In this document: positions 51,125 to 60,943 of the stretch, piece after piece | How the letters are laid out: the number at the start of each line of letters is the position of its first letter | Position numbering within the stretch: position 1 is the stretch's first letter | DNA from: an uncultured Bacteroidales bacterium | GTDB taxonomy: Bacteria > Bacteroidota > Bacteroidia > Bacteroidales > UBA932 | Assembly (NCBI GenBank): GCA_944323245.1 | Contig: CALURT010000001.1 | Coordinates: forward strand, 1 to 64,000 | Reading direction: 5' to 3' | DNA length: 64,000 bases | Translations under genes and position numbers: made by a program | The notes under the pieces: model-generated | Seen by the model: the letters and a program-made list of their open reading frames with translations, nothing else | The model's database searches: none | What the model was told of the DNA's origin: nothing

Positions 51125-51910
51125 ATGAGCAAAAAATACAACACTGAAGAGCGCAGGAGCATGATTCTCAAGGCTCTGCACGAAAACCACAAAGTGCTTA
51201 TACCTGACCTTGTAGAAACTTTCGGAGTATCCGACGTATCAATCCGGAAAGATCTCGCCATTCTCGAGGAAAGACAACTCCTCGTACGTGTAAAGGGCGG
51301 GGCCATCATCATGCAGAAGACAGAGGAGTTCGACGACATCCCGATACTTCACAAAAGACAGCTGCATGCGAGAGAAAAGCAGCTGCTCGGGAAATTTACG
51401 GCTTCACTGATAAAGGAGGGAGATACGATAATCATCGATTCCGGTACGACGATGATGGAAATAGCAAGGAATCTCGACTCTTTCAGGCATCTGACCATAA
51501 TAACGAATGCCATGGACATAGCCATAGTACTGAACAAATACGAAAGGTTCGATGTGATAGTCCTCGGCGGGCAGATGAGGACGGTTTCGTATTCCACGGT
51601 GGGAATGCTGGCCGAGTCGGCCCTCAAGAAATTCTACTGCGACAAACTGTTTCTCGGCGTCGACAGCGCGAGCATAAAGGACGGCCTGTCCACGCCGAAC
51701 ATAGAGGAGGCGAATCTCAATCAGGCCATGATAGCGGCGGCGAAAGAGACGATAGCGGTATTCGATTCAAGCAAGTTCGGCCGGAGGAGTTTCGCCCATA
51801 TCGCCGCACTCGACAAGATAGGCACCATCGTCACGGACAGCAATATCCCTGACGAATTCAAGGATTATATCCTCTCCGTCGGCATCAAACTTCATATCGT
51901 GGATATTTAA
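51125..51910 (+). CDS. DeoR/GlpR-family regulator of the PUL
   Basis: 261 residues. N-terminal DeoR helix-turn-helix (residues about 5-60: E-R-R-S-M-I-L, V-S-D-V-S-I-R-K-D-L). The C-terminal DeoR effector domain of the ISOCOT fold has I-I-D-S-G-T-T-M-M, I-T-N-A-M-D-I and L-G-V-D-S-A-S, and is expected to bind a sugar phosphate. Relatives AgaR, GatR and LacR sense hexosamine or tagatose phosphates, which suits the Aga-type enzymes of the divergent operon. A near-consensus -7 (TACTTTCG at 51084-51091) precedes it. Most PULs use hybrid two-component, SusR or ECF control, so this is a less common arrangement. Confidence 0.88.
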   Translation: MSKKYNTEERRSMILKALHENHKVLIPDLVETFGVSDVSIRKDLAILEERQLLVRVKGGAIIMQKTEEFDDIPILHKRQLHAREKQLLGKFTASLIKEGDTIIIDSGTTMMEIARNLDSFRHLTIITNAMDIAIVLNKYERFDVIVLGGQMRTVSYSTVGMLAESALKKFYCDKLFLGVDSASIKDGLSTPNIEEANLNQAMIAAAKETIAVFDSSKFGRRSFAHIAALDKIGTIVTDSNIPDEFKDYILSVGIKLHIVDI

Positions 51911-51964
51911 CGACAGTCCGGCGAATTTATTTTGCTCAGGACAATGGAATTCGCCGAACTGTCG
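51911..51964. terminator. Long hairpin between converging genes
   Basis: 17-bp arms 51911-51927 (CGACAGTCCGGCGAATT) and 51948-51964 pair with one mismatch around a 20-nt loop. It lies exactly between the DeoR stop and the M16-peptidase stop, suiting a bidirectional terminator, though the T-run is weak. Confidence 0.65.
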
Positions 51965-51968
51965 TTAT

Positions 51969-54785
51969 CTAATTCTCCCGGTAAATTACCGTCAGCCTGT
52001 CGCTGCGAAGAATCTTTTTTGCGAGGTTGCGGATATCGCGGGCGGTGACTTTCCCGACAGCAGAGCCGTAGTCGAAATCCGGGTCGAAACCGCTTTCGAC
52101 AAGCGTCATTCTGTTCCGGTTCCTGAAGGAGAGGGAATTTTCACGGGACTTGCGCCTCTCGCCATCGGCCTTGACAAGATATTTCACGGCATTGTCCATC
52201 TCTTCGGCCGCAGGGCCGTCTTCTGACATGGCCTTGAGCCCGTCCAATATGTCTGATACAAGCATGTCCGCAAGTTCCGGACGGGTCTCGAATGCCACAG
52301 AGGATTCATACCTTCCCCTGTCCTCGGGTTCGAATACCGTATTGAATGAAATCGAGTAAGTCCCTCCCCGTTCTTCCCTTACCTTGGCAAGATACCTTGC
52401 GGACATTATATAGTCGAGGATGTCAAATGCTGCGGCATTCCCGGGAGACATCTGAGTCTTGCCGCGGAACGATATTTCCACGGATGATTTCGGGATTGTC
52501 TTCAGCGAATAGGTACTGTCTACGACGACATTGCCCTTGTAGACCGGTTCTGCCAGGCGGATACCGGATTTCGGGCTGTCACAGCCATTGCCGAGAGAGG
52601 CAATATACCGACAGACGAGTTTCATGACAAGATCCTTGTCAAGGTCACTGGCTATATATACCGCCATATCGGCGAAGTCCGTGTATTCCCGGCGGAATGT
52701 TTCTTCTATGAAAGCCATGTCCAAAGCCCTGAAGTCTCCCGAGTCGGCAGTCTCCATCCACGGATGCTTTCCGTACACGGCATCGTTCACGGCCTTGTTG
52801 AATCTTCTCTTGTCCGGGTCCGCATTACGGATATTTTCAATGCTTCCCTCCTTGAAGTCCTCAAGAGCCGCATTGTCGGAAAAATACGGTTCCGTAAGAT
52901 GCAGGTACAGCTGGCGGAAACCGTTCTCGACATGGGCGCTGTCCGAATTCATCAGCACATAGCCGTGCTCCTGGGATGTCCGGAATGACACATTCGCTCC
53001 GAAACATGCCGGACTGTTGCGTATATCGGTGAAATCGGAATTCCTGAACCCTGCATTCCTGGCAATATATGCCAGGGCTATCTTCGACATCTTTTCCCGA
53101 CCGGCAGGAAACACCCCGTATCCTGTCCCGAAGTCCACTACGGCATCAAGATGCCTGTAAGACTTGACCGGCTCCGACGGCGTCCAATACACTTTCGCCC
53201 CGTTGCCGAGGGTCCAGACCTCTCCGCTCTTTTCACGGGCGACCTTGACTATAGTGCCCGGAACAATGACGGTTGAAGTGTCCATGTCTTCAAAATCAAG
53301 GAAATGCGGCTCCGGAACTGCCGGCAGCGGCCCGAGCAGGAGAGACTTCATCTTTTCCACGGACGGAAGCAGGTCCTCCTTTTCTGTGGCGGAGTTGCAG
53401 AAATATATCTTTTCGCTGTCGCCGAACATCGTTTCTATGCAGGACGGGATTTCCCCGTATGTGATGCCGGAAAGGATTTCCTGCGTGAGTTCCTGCATTC
53501 CGGTCGGATATACATACGGCTTTCCTCTCAGGAAATCGTCGATATATGATGCCACAAGCTGCTTGGTCGTAACATTCTGTTCATAAACGGGCATGTTCAA
53601 ATGCTCTTTCTTGAATACCTTGAACCTTGCATTCTCGAATTCTTCTTCGGAAATGCCGTATCTCAGGAAGCGTTCCGTCTCGTTGCGGTAGAATCCGATG
53701 ACGTCATCCATACCGTTTTCATCTTCCGGCAGAAGGGTGAACTGCGACACATAGAAATCAGTCCCTGACGGGTAGGTGACGAGGACAGCCCTTTTGACCG
53801 GACACCCGTCGGCCTTTACCGCTTCTGCAAGCCTTGCCGAAAATGCTTCGGTTACAATCGACCTGATGAGCCTGTCCCGTATGAATTCTTCCGTACGGCG
53901 GATCTCCTCGGATGGATAAGGCTGCCTGTGCATTGCCTTGAAAGCGAAGAAGCGGATGTCGGGATCAGTGACATGCGTGAATATCGGAGTGTCCAATGCA
54001 GGAATCTCGCATTCTTCTTTCCGGGCCGGGTTGACGGCGGCCGGAATGTCCGAGAATCTTTCGATGACCTTCTTTTCCATGGACTCCGCATCGAAGTCTC
54101 CGACAATGATGACAGCCTGCAAATCAGGACGATACCACTTGTGATAAAAGTCGAGGAGTTCCTGCCTTTCAAAACCGTCGATTACCTCAAGAGTGCCTAT
54201 TACATTTCTTTCGGCCTGTTTTGCCCCGCTGTAGATGAGGGCGGACTGGCTTTCGAACATCCTTGTCTTGGAGTTGTCCCGTCTTCTCCATTCTTCCCTG
54301 ATGACACCTCTTTCAGCATCAATCGCATCCTGTTCGCAGGATATGTCTCCCGACCAGTCGTGCAGCACGAGCAGCACGGAGTCGACGAAACTTTCACGCA
54401 CCAAAGGCACGCTTGAAAGGTTGTACACGGTCTCGGTGCGTGTAGTGTAGGCATTCACATTGTATCCGAACCTTACGCCTTCCCGGGCGAGAAATTCAAG
54501 TATCCCTTTGTCCGGGAAATGTTCCGTTCCGTTGAAAGCCATGTGCTCAAGGAAATGGGCCAGGCCGTTCTGCGAATCCTCCTCCTGAAGCGCTCCCACA
54601 TTGTGGACGATATAGAAATCCGCACAGCCTGCCGGGTTAGCGTTGTGTCTGATATAGTATGTCATCCCGTTTTCAAGCCTTCCCTTGATTACATCCGGGT
54701 CACAGTCTATAGTCTGCGCCGTCGCCGCTCCTGCAGCCGACAGCAAAATAAATGTCACAAAAATTTTTTTCAAGTATGATTTCAT
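51969..54785 (-). CDS. M16-family (insulinase-like) zinc metallopeptidase
   Basis: 938 residues from MKSYLKKIFV, which begins a signal peptide (an ATG 12 nt earlier is possible). Two M16 halves: the N-terminal one has the inverted zinc motif H-F-L-E-H (H77, E80, H81) and downstream A-E-R-G-V-I-R-E-E that supplies the third ligand; the C-terminal half is the inactive partner. It probably degrades peptides in the periplasm or at the surface. It is the last gene after DUF6850, DUF4876 and a TonB receptor, separated from them by about 70 bp with two hairpins, so co-transcription is possible but not certain. Confidence 0.88.
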   Translation of the reverse strand: MKSYLKKIFVTFILLSAAGAATAQTIDCDPDVIKGRLENGMTYYIRHNANPAGCADFYIVHNVGALQEEDSQNGLAHFLEHMAFNGTEHFPDKGILEFLAREGVRFGYNVNAYTTRTETVYNLSSVPLVRESFVDSVLLVLHDWSGDISCEQDAIDAERGVIREEWRRRDNSKTRMFESQSALIYSGAKQAERNVIGTLEVIDGFERQELLDFYHKWYRPDLQAVIIVGDFDAESMEKKVIERFSDIPAAVNPARKEECEIPALDTPIFTHVTDPDIRFFAFKAMHRQPYPSEEIRRTEEFIRDRLIRSIVTEAFSARLAEAVKADGCPVKRAVLVTYPSGTDFYVSQFTLLPEDENGMDDVIGFYRNETERFLRYGISEEEFENARFKVFKKEHLNMPVYEQNVTTKQLVASYIDDFLRGKPYVYPTGMQELTQEILSGITYGEIPSCIETMFGDSEKIYFCNSATEKEDLLPSVEKMKSLLLGPLPAVPEPHFLDFEDMDTSTVIVPGTIVKVAREKSGEVWTLGNGAKVYWTPSEPVKSYRHLDAVVDFGTGYGVFPAGREKMSKIALAYIARNAGFRNSDFTDIRNSPACFGANVSFRTSQEHGYVLMNSDSAHVENGFRQLYLHLTEPYFSDNAALEDFKEGSIENIRNADPDKRRFNKAVNDAVYGKHPWMETADSGDFRALDMAFIEETFRREYTDFADMAVYIASDLDKDLVMKLVCRYIASLGNGCDSPKSGIRLAEPVYKGNVVVDSTYSLKTIPKSSVEISFRGKTQMSPGNAAAFDILDYIMSARYLAKVREERGGTYSISFNTVFEPEDRGRYESSVAFETRPELADMLVSDILDGLKAMSEDGPAAEEMDNAVKYLVKADGERRKSRENSLSFRNRNRMTLVESGFDPDFDYGSAVGKVTARDIRNLAKKILRSDRLTVIYREN

Positions 54786-54829
54786 TATTTCCAACAAAAA
54801 TTAAAATTTCATCGAACTACCTCTGAGGA

Positions 54830-54857
54830 GCAGAACGAGTTCTGCGACGGACCGTCG
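54830..54857. other. Two adjoining hairpins upstream of the M16 gene
   Basis: GCAGAAC-GA-GTTCTGC (54830-54845) and CGACGG-A-CCGTCG (54845-54857) are perfect inverted repeats side by side, just past the DUF6850 stop. No T-run follows on the minus strand, so they may slow or process RNA rather than terminate it. Confidence 0.5.
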
Positions 54858-56474
54858 TCAGAACGTACATCCTATCGAAATTTCAAGGATATTCCGGAAT
54901 CCGGACCGCAATGCCTTGACCGGAGCCAATGTGTGGACCAACCTGTCCCGGATGTCGGCATATACTCCGATGCCGCTCCTTACAATCCTTGTGTATCTGA
55001 AGGACAACCCGCCTCCGAGCCTTGCGGCAGTGCGGAATTCGAAATCCCTGCCGAGGAAAGAGTCTCCCGACCATGGGGCGGCAGACGTGCTGGACACATA
55101 TTCCCCGTCCTGTGCAGCCGTACCGAATCCTTTCATGAAACCCGCCTCAGCACCTGCGGAAACAATGTTTTTCCCTGTACGGAAATTCCTTTTGATGAAA
55201 ATCCCGCATCTGAAAGCCGTCACATCCTGCCTGCGGTAGAACGGGTAGGACGAGGCCGTGAAATATCTCCCCTCAGCACGGACACCGGCTCCGGCTTCCC
55301 AGCCCGGACAATTGTCCCGGACGCCGAAATATCCCCGGTAATTCACTTCAGCAGAAAAATCGGACCTGTCAAGAGTCCTCGTCCTGCCGTGGTAGATGAC
55401 CTCGGTGTTCTCGCCGGGCACAGTCGATTCCGAATAATTGTTCCTGAAGTTGTCAAGCGTGCTGAAATCACCGCTGAAAGATATTCCGTGCAGTTCCGGA
55501 CCACTTCCGAAGAGTATTGTCCCCTTCCATGAAAACATATTGCCTGAGTGCTCGGTGCGCACGACACTCCCCGTGCCTTTCCTTCCGTAGTAGCCGCCGC
55601 GTCTGAGGTATGTCAGCTCGTTGAAGAAGCGGAAACCTCCCCTGCCTTTGAAATCCAGTTGAAGCGAACCGCCCCAAAATGAATTGAACATCGGCCTGGC
55701 GCTTGATGTGGAGACCATCCCGTTGTCTCCGTCAAACTGCTCCCTGTATCCGAACTGTCCGCCGTAATCCACAAGGATGTAGTACATGTTGTTGCTGCTG
55801 CCGTAGATATTCCCGTAAACGGATTCCACCGTTTTCCTGTACTTGACAGCGAGTCCGGCTGAGAATCTGTCGGTCGGGGAGAATCTTACACCTGCGGACG
55901 CGTCCATGTCCATCCACGAGTTAAGGAATCTCGGATCCTTGCGTTTGGCATAGTTGCCGGCCTCGTAGTCTATTCCTGCTCCGATGCTCCATTTTTCTCC
56001 GAATGAATATGACATGCCTCCCTTGAGTCCATAGAGTTCCTTTGTCTTTGTTCCTGTGGTCGTGTCCGTGCTTTCAAGGAAGTTTACCGGATTGTAATCG
56101 GGATCCATCAATATCGGGCCTCCCATGTTCCTGCCTCTGAAACCGGTATATGACAACCTGCCGCAGAAGGCAATCCTGTCTGAAAGCCTGACATTGGATT
56201 CCGTGCGCACCCCGGCCTGCCATGAGTCATCGGATTCTTCTATTCCGGCAAGGCCTCCGTCTGATTTGACGGAAAAGACTTCGGCGACGGCAATCCTGTC
56301 TACGGGAAGAGTTCCCAAGCCGGCATAATTCCCCGATGTGAGCCATGGCGAAGTCTCCCGTACAAAATGGAAATCATATATGTTCCTTTCCTGCCCTGAC
56401 GCAGCATGCCGCAAAAGCATCAGAATCAGGGCTGAAAGGAATGTTATGACAGTATGTCTAACAGAGAGTTTCAT
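54858..56474 (-). CDS. DUF6850-type outer-membrane beta-barrel protein
   Basis: 538 residues. Signal peptide (F-L-S-A-L-I-L-M-L-L) then alternating hydrophobic/polar strands throughout, rich in Gly, Tyr and Phe, and a last strand ending C-T-F, as for barrel proteins. The pattern N-I-Y-D-F-H near the N-terminus and the company of a DUF4876 protein and a TonB receptor fit the DUF6850 family. No activity is known. It probably forms the pore or scaffold of this outer-membrane module (inference). It begins 34 nt after the DUF4876 stop. Confidence 0.75.
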   Translation of the reverse strand: MKLSVRHTVITFLSALILMLLRHAASGQERNIYDFHFVRETSPWLTSGNYAGLGTLPVDRIAVAEVFSVKSDGGLAGIEESDDSWQAGVRTESNVRLSDRIAFCGRLSYTGFRGRNMGGPILMDPDYNPVNFLESTDTTTGTKTKELYGLKGGMSYSFGEKWSIGAGIDYEAGNYAKRKDPRFLNSWMDMDASAGVRFSPTDRFSAGLAVKYRKTVESVYGNIYGSSNNMYYILVDYGGQFGYREQFDGDNGMVSTSSARPMFNSFWGGSLQLDFKGRGGFRFFNELTYLRRGGYYGRKGTGSVVRTEHSGNMFSWKGTILFGSGPELHGISFSGDFSTLDNFRNNYSESTVPGENTEVIYHGRTRTLDRSDFSAEVNYRGYFGVRDNCPGWEAGAGVRAEGRYFTASSYPFYRRQDVTAFRCGIFIKRNFRTGKNIVSAGAEAGFMKGFGTAAQDGEYVSSTSAAPWSGDSFLGRDFEFRTAARLGGGLSFRYTRIVRSGIGVYADIRDRLVHTLAPVKALRSGFRNILEISIGCTF

Positions 56475-56508
56475 CCGTATCAGGAATTTATCGGTCCGGC
56501 AGAGGGTG

Positions 56509-57819
56509 TCATTTCCTCAGAGAGGCAGTCCTTCTCTGATGGAAATCATTGGAAGAATTGTTCGTATCCTTGTAGATGATACGGGCTCCGTTGGCGATTG
56601 ATGCCTCGGCATCGATACCTGACGGATCTGTCGAACCTTCTGCTTCGCTTTCCGTACCGCCCGAATAGTTGTAGACGAGAAGTCCTTCATTTTCCGGCAG
56701 GGCCTCAGTGGCTTCCTTGTCAACATTTCTGTAAAGGGAATAGCCGAGCTGTGCCTTGAATGTCACATTGCCTGCATCCACCGCAGGTAGAAGTCTCTTC
56801 TGATTGTCGGCATCGTAAGTGGCTCTGAACACCTCGATGCCGTCGATTACCCAGTCCACAGGGACCATGGCATCCGTTGCAGCGGCATTGACTTCCTGCA
56901 ATACGCCCGGGTCCTGGGAGAAGTCGGACGGTGTGCGGCCTTCGGTAGAGAACACGAAGAATGCCGGAGAATTGTTGGACAGCACCCATGCATTCCCGAA
57001 AGCATTGTATTTGTACGTCTGAAGATAATGCGATGACGGTATGTTTGCCGACGGCGCAGGGTGGTAGTTTACATTTGTGTATATTTCAGGGGCGTATGTC
57101 ACATAATATTCAGGGTCGGACAGGTCGACCGACTGGCTGTAGGTCTGCGTGTGGTCGATGGCTCCGTTGAGGGCGACGACTATCTGCGAATAAGGTGCAA
57201 TTGTCACAGGCTCCTGAAACCACCATATCGAACAGTAGGCCGGAATCCAGTCAGTGTAGGTCAGGACTCCGCCTTCATAGTACTTGTTGGTCGCATTGGA
57301 GTTCGCCGGGCTGCACATGCCGATGCTGAAATTCGTAGTCAGAGTTGCCTCCTCTGCTGAATTGTTGTATAAAATGACATATTTGTCAAATTGGTAATAT
57401 CCGCTGCCGTCATCTTTCGGACAACCGCCGATATAGAGCTCCTTGATGAGAATCTGGTTTGATTCGGACTGTACAAGATTGATTTCAAATATATTGTCTC
57501 CGGCTGCCGAGACGGACACATTGGAGTTTATGCCGTTGTAGATAAAGAGATCCGAACCTTCGCTTACGGAATAGGTCGCAGAAGCGGAATAGATGCCCGG
57601 GAGCACTTGGAATACGGCGCAGCCAGACGCATCGGTCGTTGCCTGATAACTTGCACTCCCGTTAAGATCGGAGAGATTTACCGTCACGCCTTCTGTCTCG
57701 AAAGGCTGTCCATCATAGAGAAGATTTACCGATACCTGTACCGGCGGCTCAGCCGGTGTCTTTTCGCATGCCGCAGCGGCGAATACGGCCGCAAGGGCGA
57801 GAATGATAAACTTTTTCAT
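56509..57819 (-). CDS. DUF4876 surface lipoprotein
   Basis: 436 residues. Lipobox A-A-A-C at C18. Residues about 28-115 form an Ig-like carboxypeptidase-regulatory-type domain (V-N-L-L-Y-D-G-Q-P, A-V-F-Q-V-L-P-G-I). The remainder (from I-K-E-L-Y-I-G-G-C) resembles a lamin-tail-like surface domain and ends with K-D-T-N-N-S-S-N-D-F-H-Q-R, a motif seen in DUF4876 proteins. Its function is not known; position between a TonB receptor and a beta-barrel suggests it does for that receptor what SusD does for SusC (inference). Confidence 0.78.
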   Translation of the reverse strand: MKKFIILALAAVFAAAACEKTPAEPPVQVSVNLLYDGQPFETEGVTVNLSDLNGSASYQATTDASGCAVFQVLPGIYSASATYSVSEGSDLFIYNGINSNVSVSAAGDNIFEINLVQSESNQILIKELYIGGCPKDDGSGYYQFDKYVILYNNSAEEATLTTNFSIGMCSPANSNATNKYYEGGVLTYTDWIPAYCSIWWFQEPVTIAPYSQIVVALNGAIDHTQTYSQSVDLSDPEYYVTYAPEIYTNVNYHPAPSANIPSSHYLQTYKYNAFGNAWVLSNNSPAFFVFSTEGRTPSDFSQDPGVLQEVNAAATDAMVPVDWVIDGIEVFRATYDADNQKRLLPAVDAGNVTFKAQLGYSLYRNVDKEATEALPENEGLLVYNYSGGTESEAEGSTDPSGIDAEASIANGARIIYKDTNNSSNDFHQRRTASLRK

Positions 57820-57886
57820 AATATTCTTTTTTGTCTGTTATAATTTCATTTTATCCTATATGGTTTTATCAGGCCATGCCGTATTT

Positions 57887-60841
57887 TCAGAATTTCAATC
57901 TTAACGTCAGCCCGTAGAAAAACGATGGGATGCGTCCTGTTACCGAAGAATATTGCCCTGTCCTTGTGGAATAGACCTGTCCGTAATTGTTGAAGAAATT
58001 GTTGGCATAGACCGAAACCGAGGCCATGTCCCCTATTTCCTTGGTTACGCTGAAGTTTGCTGAAAAATACGGCGATATATAGTCTTTGCTGAAGAAATAC
58101 AGGTAATTGGACCTGACTACGAGCCTTGAAAGGTCCGTGTACAGCTGCCTGTCGTTTTCCGCAGCCCATTTGAAATCTTCAAGGAAATCCCTCGGCTCGG
58201 GATTGTCAAAACTGACATAATATTTCGGATACATCACGGTGTAGTATCTTCCGGAATAGATATCCCCCGCTCCTTCAAGAGGAAAATAATCCTGCTGTCC
58301 TTCCCTGACATACGAGCGGACAATTCCGTCCCCGTCGCTGAGATACCGGCTGTAGTCGTGCAGCGTGGCTTCAAGCCGCAGGGAGAGGATGAGCCTTATC
58401 CGTGGGATATGGGTCGTGACCGTGAGGTTGGTATTTACGGTCATGGTTTCCCTCCCGTTCGAAACGCTGTCTCCGCCAATGTAATATCCCACATATTTGA
58501 ATGGCGAACCGTCAGCCGACAGGGAAATCGAAGGATATGAAGGTATTATATTCATGTCGGCCGACCTGTATCCGTAGAAACTTCCGTCTATGCGGACTGT
58601 CGTGTTTATTGCCCGTATTTTCTTGAAATCCAGCACCCATTCCAGTCCGTACCTTGTAATTGGAGAGATGCTGTTGTCAGCATACGAAGTTCTGACAAAA
58701 GAATTCCTTATGCTGTGTCCGAGCACCTGCGGCTTCATTTTTCCGGAGGCGTCGTTGACGGTGACAATTCCTGTCTCCCTGTCTATCGAGAATATCCTGT
58801 CCTCAACCGGTATCGTGCAAAGTTCAAGATTGGTCTGGTCGGTGTAATTGTAGCTGAAGCGTTCATAATCGGAGCCGATGAAGTAGGAGTCAAGTATTCT
58901 GCTGTAATATCCGGAGAGCGAGACCTTGACTATGCCAAAGTCGGCGTCGATGCCGATTTCTGCCTGTCTGCTTTTCTGCCAGCGCAGGTTTCCGTTGTAT
59001 TCTATGGTTCTCGGTCTGACATAATACGCGTAATACGCCGAACCGTCTGCCGAAGTTGTCGGATTGAAGACCCTGATATCCTCATAGGAAGGGGTCGGAT
59101 AGAGGATTGAAAATGAAGGCAATTTGACGGCTGTCCCCCATCCGGCGCGTACGGACAGGTTTCTGACGGCATTCCCCTCTCTGATTATGGTGTATTTGGC
59201 GTTGAACCGGGGTGACACGCTTGACGTGTTGCCGTAGACCGAGCCCCTGATGAATGTATTTTCTCCCCGGATTCCGGCCGTGAGACTGAGCAGGGTGCGG
59301 CCGAGCGGGATATGGACGTTTTCCTCAAGATAGGCGGCGAGATTGTTCATGAAGGGAATCAGGCTGTAGTCCCATTCCCTGAATCCCGGGGCTGTGGACA
59401 TGTCTTCGGAATATTGTCCGTGTCCGAAATTCTTGTCCCCTGTCCATTCCGCTCCGAGCTTTACCCTGTTGTTGACTTTTCCGAACGACCTTATCCAGCC
59501 GGCCTTCAGGGAGAGGCTGTAGTTCAGAGGCCTGTCATCGACGCACATGGTATTGTACCGGTAACCGGCAGGGATAAGGATGGCTGCGGCATCGGGATCC
59601 GTTTCATATTTTTGGGCTACAAAATACCCTTCCTCCCGTCCGTGAAGGGCAACGGTCGCTGCTGCGGATGAATAGTTTGTCCGGGATTCCGACTGTCTGT
59701 CATTATATACTACCGAGCCTTTCAGTTCCAGATTGGTAATCCATTTCCTGCTTAAAAGCCAGTCAAGGGTGAAATTTCCCCTCAGCATGTTGTCGGACCT
59801 TTTTGTATATGTGCCGATAAAGGCATCCGGATCAGCCTTTGAGTCGTAACCGCCGAGATTGCCCGCCACAGAGGCGGAAATCCTCAGCGGGGCGTCGGTA
59901 AAGATTCCTGAAGAGAATGTATTGCTCCATGTAAGGGACAGCTGTTTCCTGTCGTATGAGGTGTACGGGGACATCAGGTCCGATATGGCGCGGGTGTACT
60001 CGATATTGGCATTGACGACGCCCTTCGTCCTCCCTCTGCCGTCCGTTCCGAGCGAAAAGCCCTTGCTTGCAGACACCTGCTTGGTCTTCGGATTGCTCGA
60101 CATGGTTACCATATAGGGCGTGACGCCTTTCCGGGTGTTGATTTTCACTATTCCGGAATTGATATCCCCGTATTCCACAGACGGGACTCCGGAAATGACC
60201 TCGACCGATTCTATGTCGGTAGATGCTATATTATTGGTAGCGACTCCTTCCGTGCCGCTGAAACTGCCGTTGTTGGAAAGACGGACTCCGTCCACTTCAA
60301 CGGCCGTCCCGAAAGAGGGGTTGCCGGCTTCGGAAGCTCCGCCTGACCTTATGCTGAATCTCTGTTCGGAGACCAATGACGGATTGGTCGTGACTCCGCC
60401 TGGAAGCAGGGCGGAAATGTCCGCCACATTCATCGCCTGGATATGGTCAAGTGCGGTCCTGTCGATTGTGCGGCTCGTCGTAGCGCTGTTTTCGTTGGCC
60501 CGGGCGGTGACGACTACGCTTTCAAGGGCCAGATTATCCTCGTCGAGGCATATCGTATGGCCGCTTATGTCTTTTGAAAAACTGATTTCTTCGGTGGTTT
60601 CCACATATCCGAGGCAGGAAACCGAGAGCAGGTTTTTCCCTTCCGCGATGTTGCCGATGCTGAATGTGCCGTCTTCTCCGGCGACTGCCCATTGTCCGGA
60701 AACCTTCAGCACAACGGTAGCGAAGCTCACAGGCTTCCCGTTTTTCCTGTCAATGACTCTGCCCGAGAAAGTGTATGTGCCGGCGAGAGCTGACAGAGGA
60801 AAAAGGAGTGCGGCGAAATATGTCATCAAGACTTTTTTCAT
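57887..60841 (-). CDS. TonB-dependent outer-membrane receptor with regulatory N-domain
   Basis: 984 residues. Signal peptide, carboxypeptidase-regulatory-like domain (residues about 21-105, with G-R-V-I-D-R-K-N-G-K-P), TonB plug (about 115-235, with R-S-G-G-A-S-E and V-S-G-V-P-S-V-E-Y-G-D-I-N-S-G), then a large barrel ending L-R-L-K-F. The plug differs from the SusC type, so it is a plain TonB receptor paired with DUF4876 rather than SusD. Ligand unknown; no haem or siderophore genes are near. Confidence 0.9.
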   Translation of the reverse strand: MKKVLMTYFAALLFPLSALAGTYTFSGRVIDRKNGKPVSFATVVLKVSGQWAVAGEDGTFSIGNIAEGKNLLSVSCLGYVETTEEISFSKDISGHTICLDEDNLALESVVVTARANENSATTSRTIDRTALDHIQAMNVADISALLPGGVTTNPSLVSEQRFSIRSGGASEAGNPSFGTAVEVDGVRLSNNGSFSGTEGVATNNIASTDIESVEVISGVPSVEYGDINSGIVKINTRKGVTPYMVTMSSNPKTKQVSASKGFSLGTDGRGRTKGVVNANIEYTRAISDLMSPYTSYDRKQLSLTWSNTFSSGIFTDAPLRISASVAGNLGGYDSKADPDAFIGTYTKRSDNMLRGNFTLDWLLSRKWITNLELKGSVVYNDRQSESRTNYSSAAATVALHGREEGYFVAQKYETDPDAAAILIPAGYRYNTMCVDDRPLNYSLSLKAGWIRSFGKVNNRVKLGAEWTGDKNFGHGQYSEDMSTAPGFREWDYSLIPFMNNLAAYLEENVHIPLGRTLLSLTAGIRGENTFIRGSVYGNTSSVSPRFNAKYTIIREGNAVRNLSVRAGWGTAVKLPSFSILYPTPSYEDIRVFNPTTSADGSAYYAYYVRPRTIEYNGNLRWQKSRQAEIGIDADFGIVKVSLSGYYSRILDSYFIGSDYERFSYNYTDQTNLELCTIPVEDRIFSIDRETGIVTVNDASGKMKPQVLGHSIRNSFVRTSYADNSISPITRYGLEWVLDFKKIRAINTTVRIDGSFYGYRSADMNIIPSYPSISLSADGSPFKYVGYYIGGDSVSNGRETMTVNTNLTVTTHIPRIRLILSLRLEATLHDYSRYLSDGDGIVRSYVREGQQDYFPLEGAGDIYSGRYYTVMYPKYYVSFDNPEPRDFLEDFKWAAENDRQLYTDLSRLVVRSNYLYFFSKDYISPYFSANFSVTKEIGDMASVSVYANNFFNNYGQVYSTRTGQYSSVTGRIPSFFYGLTLRLKF

Positions 60842-60849
60842 TGTGCCGG

Positions 60850-60857
60850 CAAAGGTA
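60850..60857 (-). promoter_or_regulatory. Possible -7 box for the TonB-receptor operon
   Basis: Minus strand TACCTTTG, TAnnTTTG, only 8 nt before the start codon, so the mRNA would have almost no leader. No -33 TTG at 19-21 bp. Confidence 0.35.
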
Positions 60858-60943
60858 CTCCGTATATTTTCCTCTGTCTATAGCAATATGTTATGATTAT
60901 TTATCAGCCATATAACCATATTTGCCGATATGCGCGGACAATT

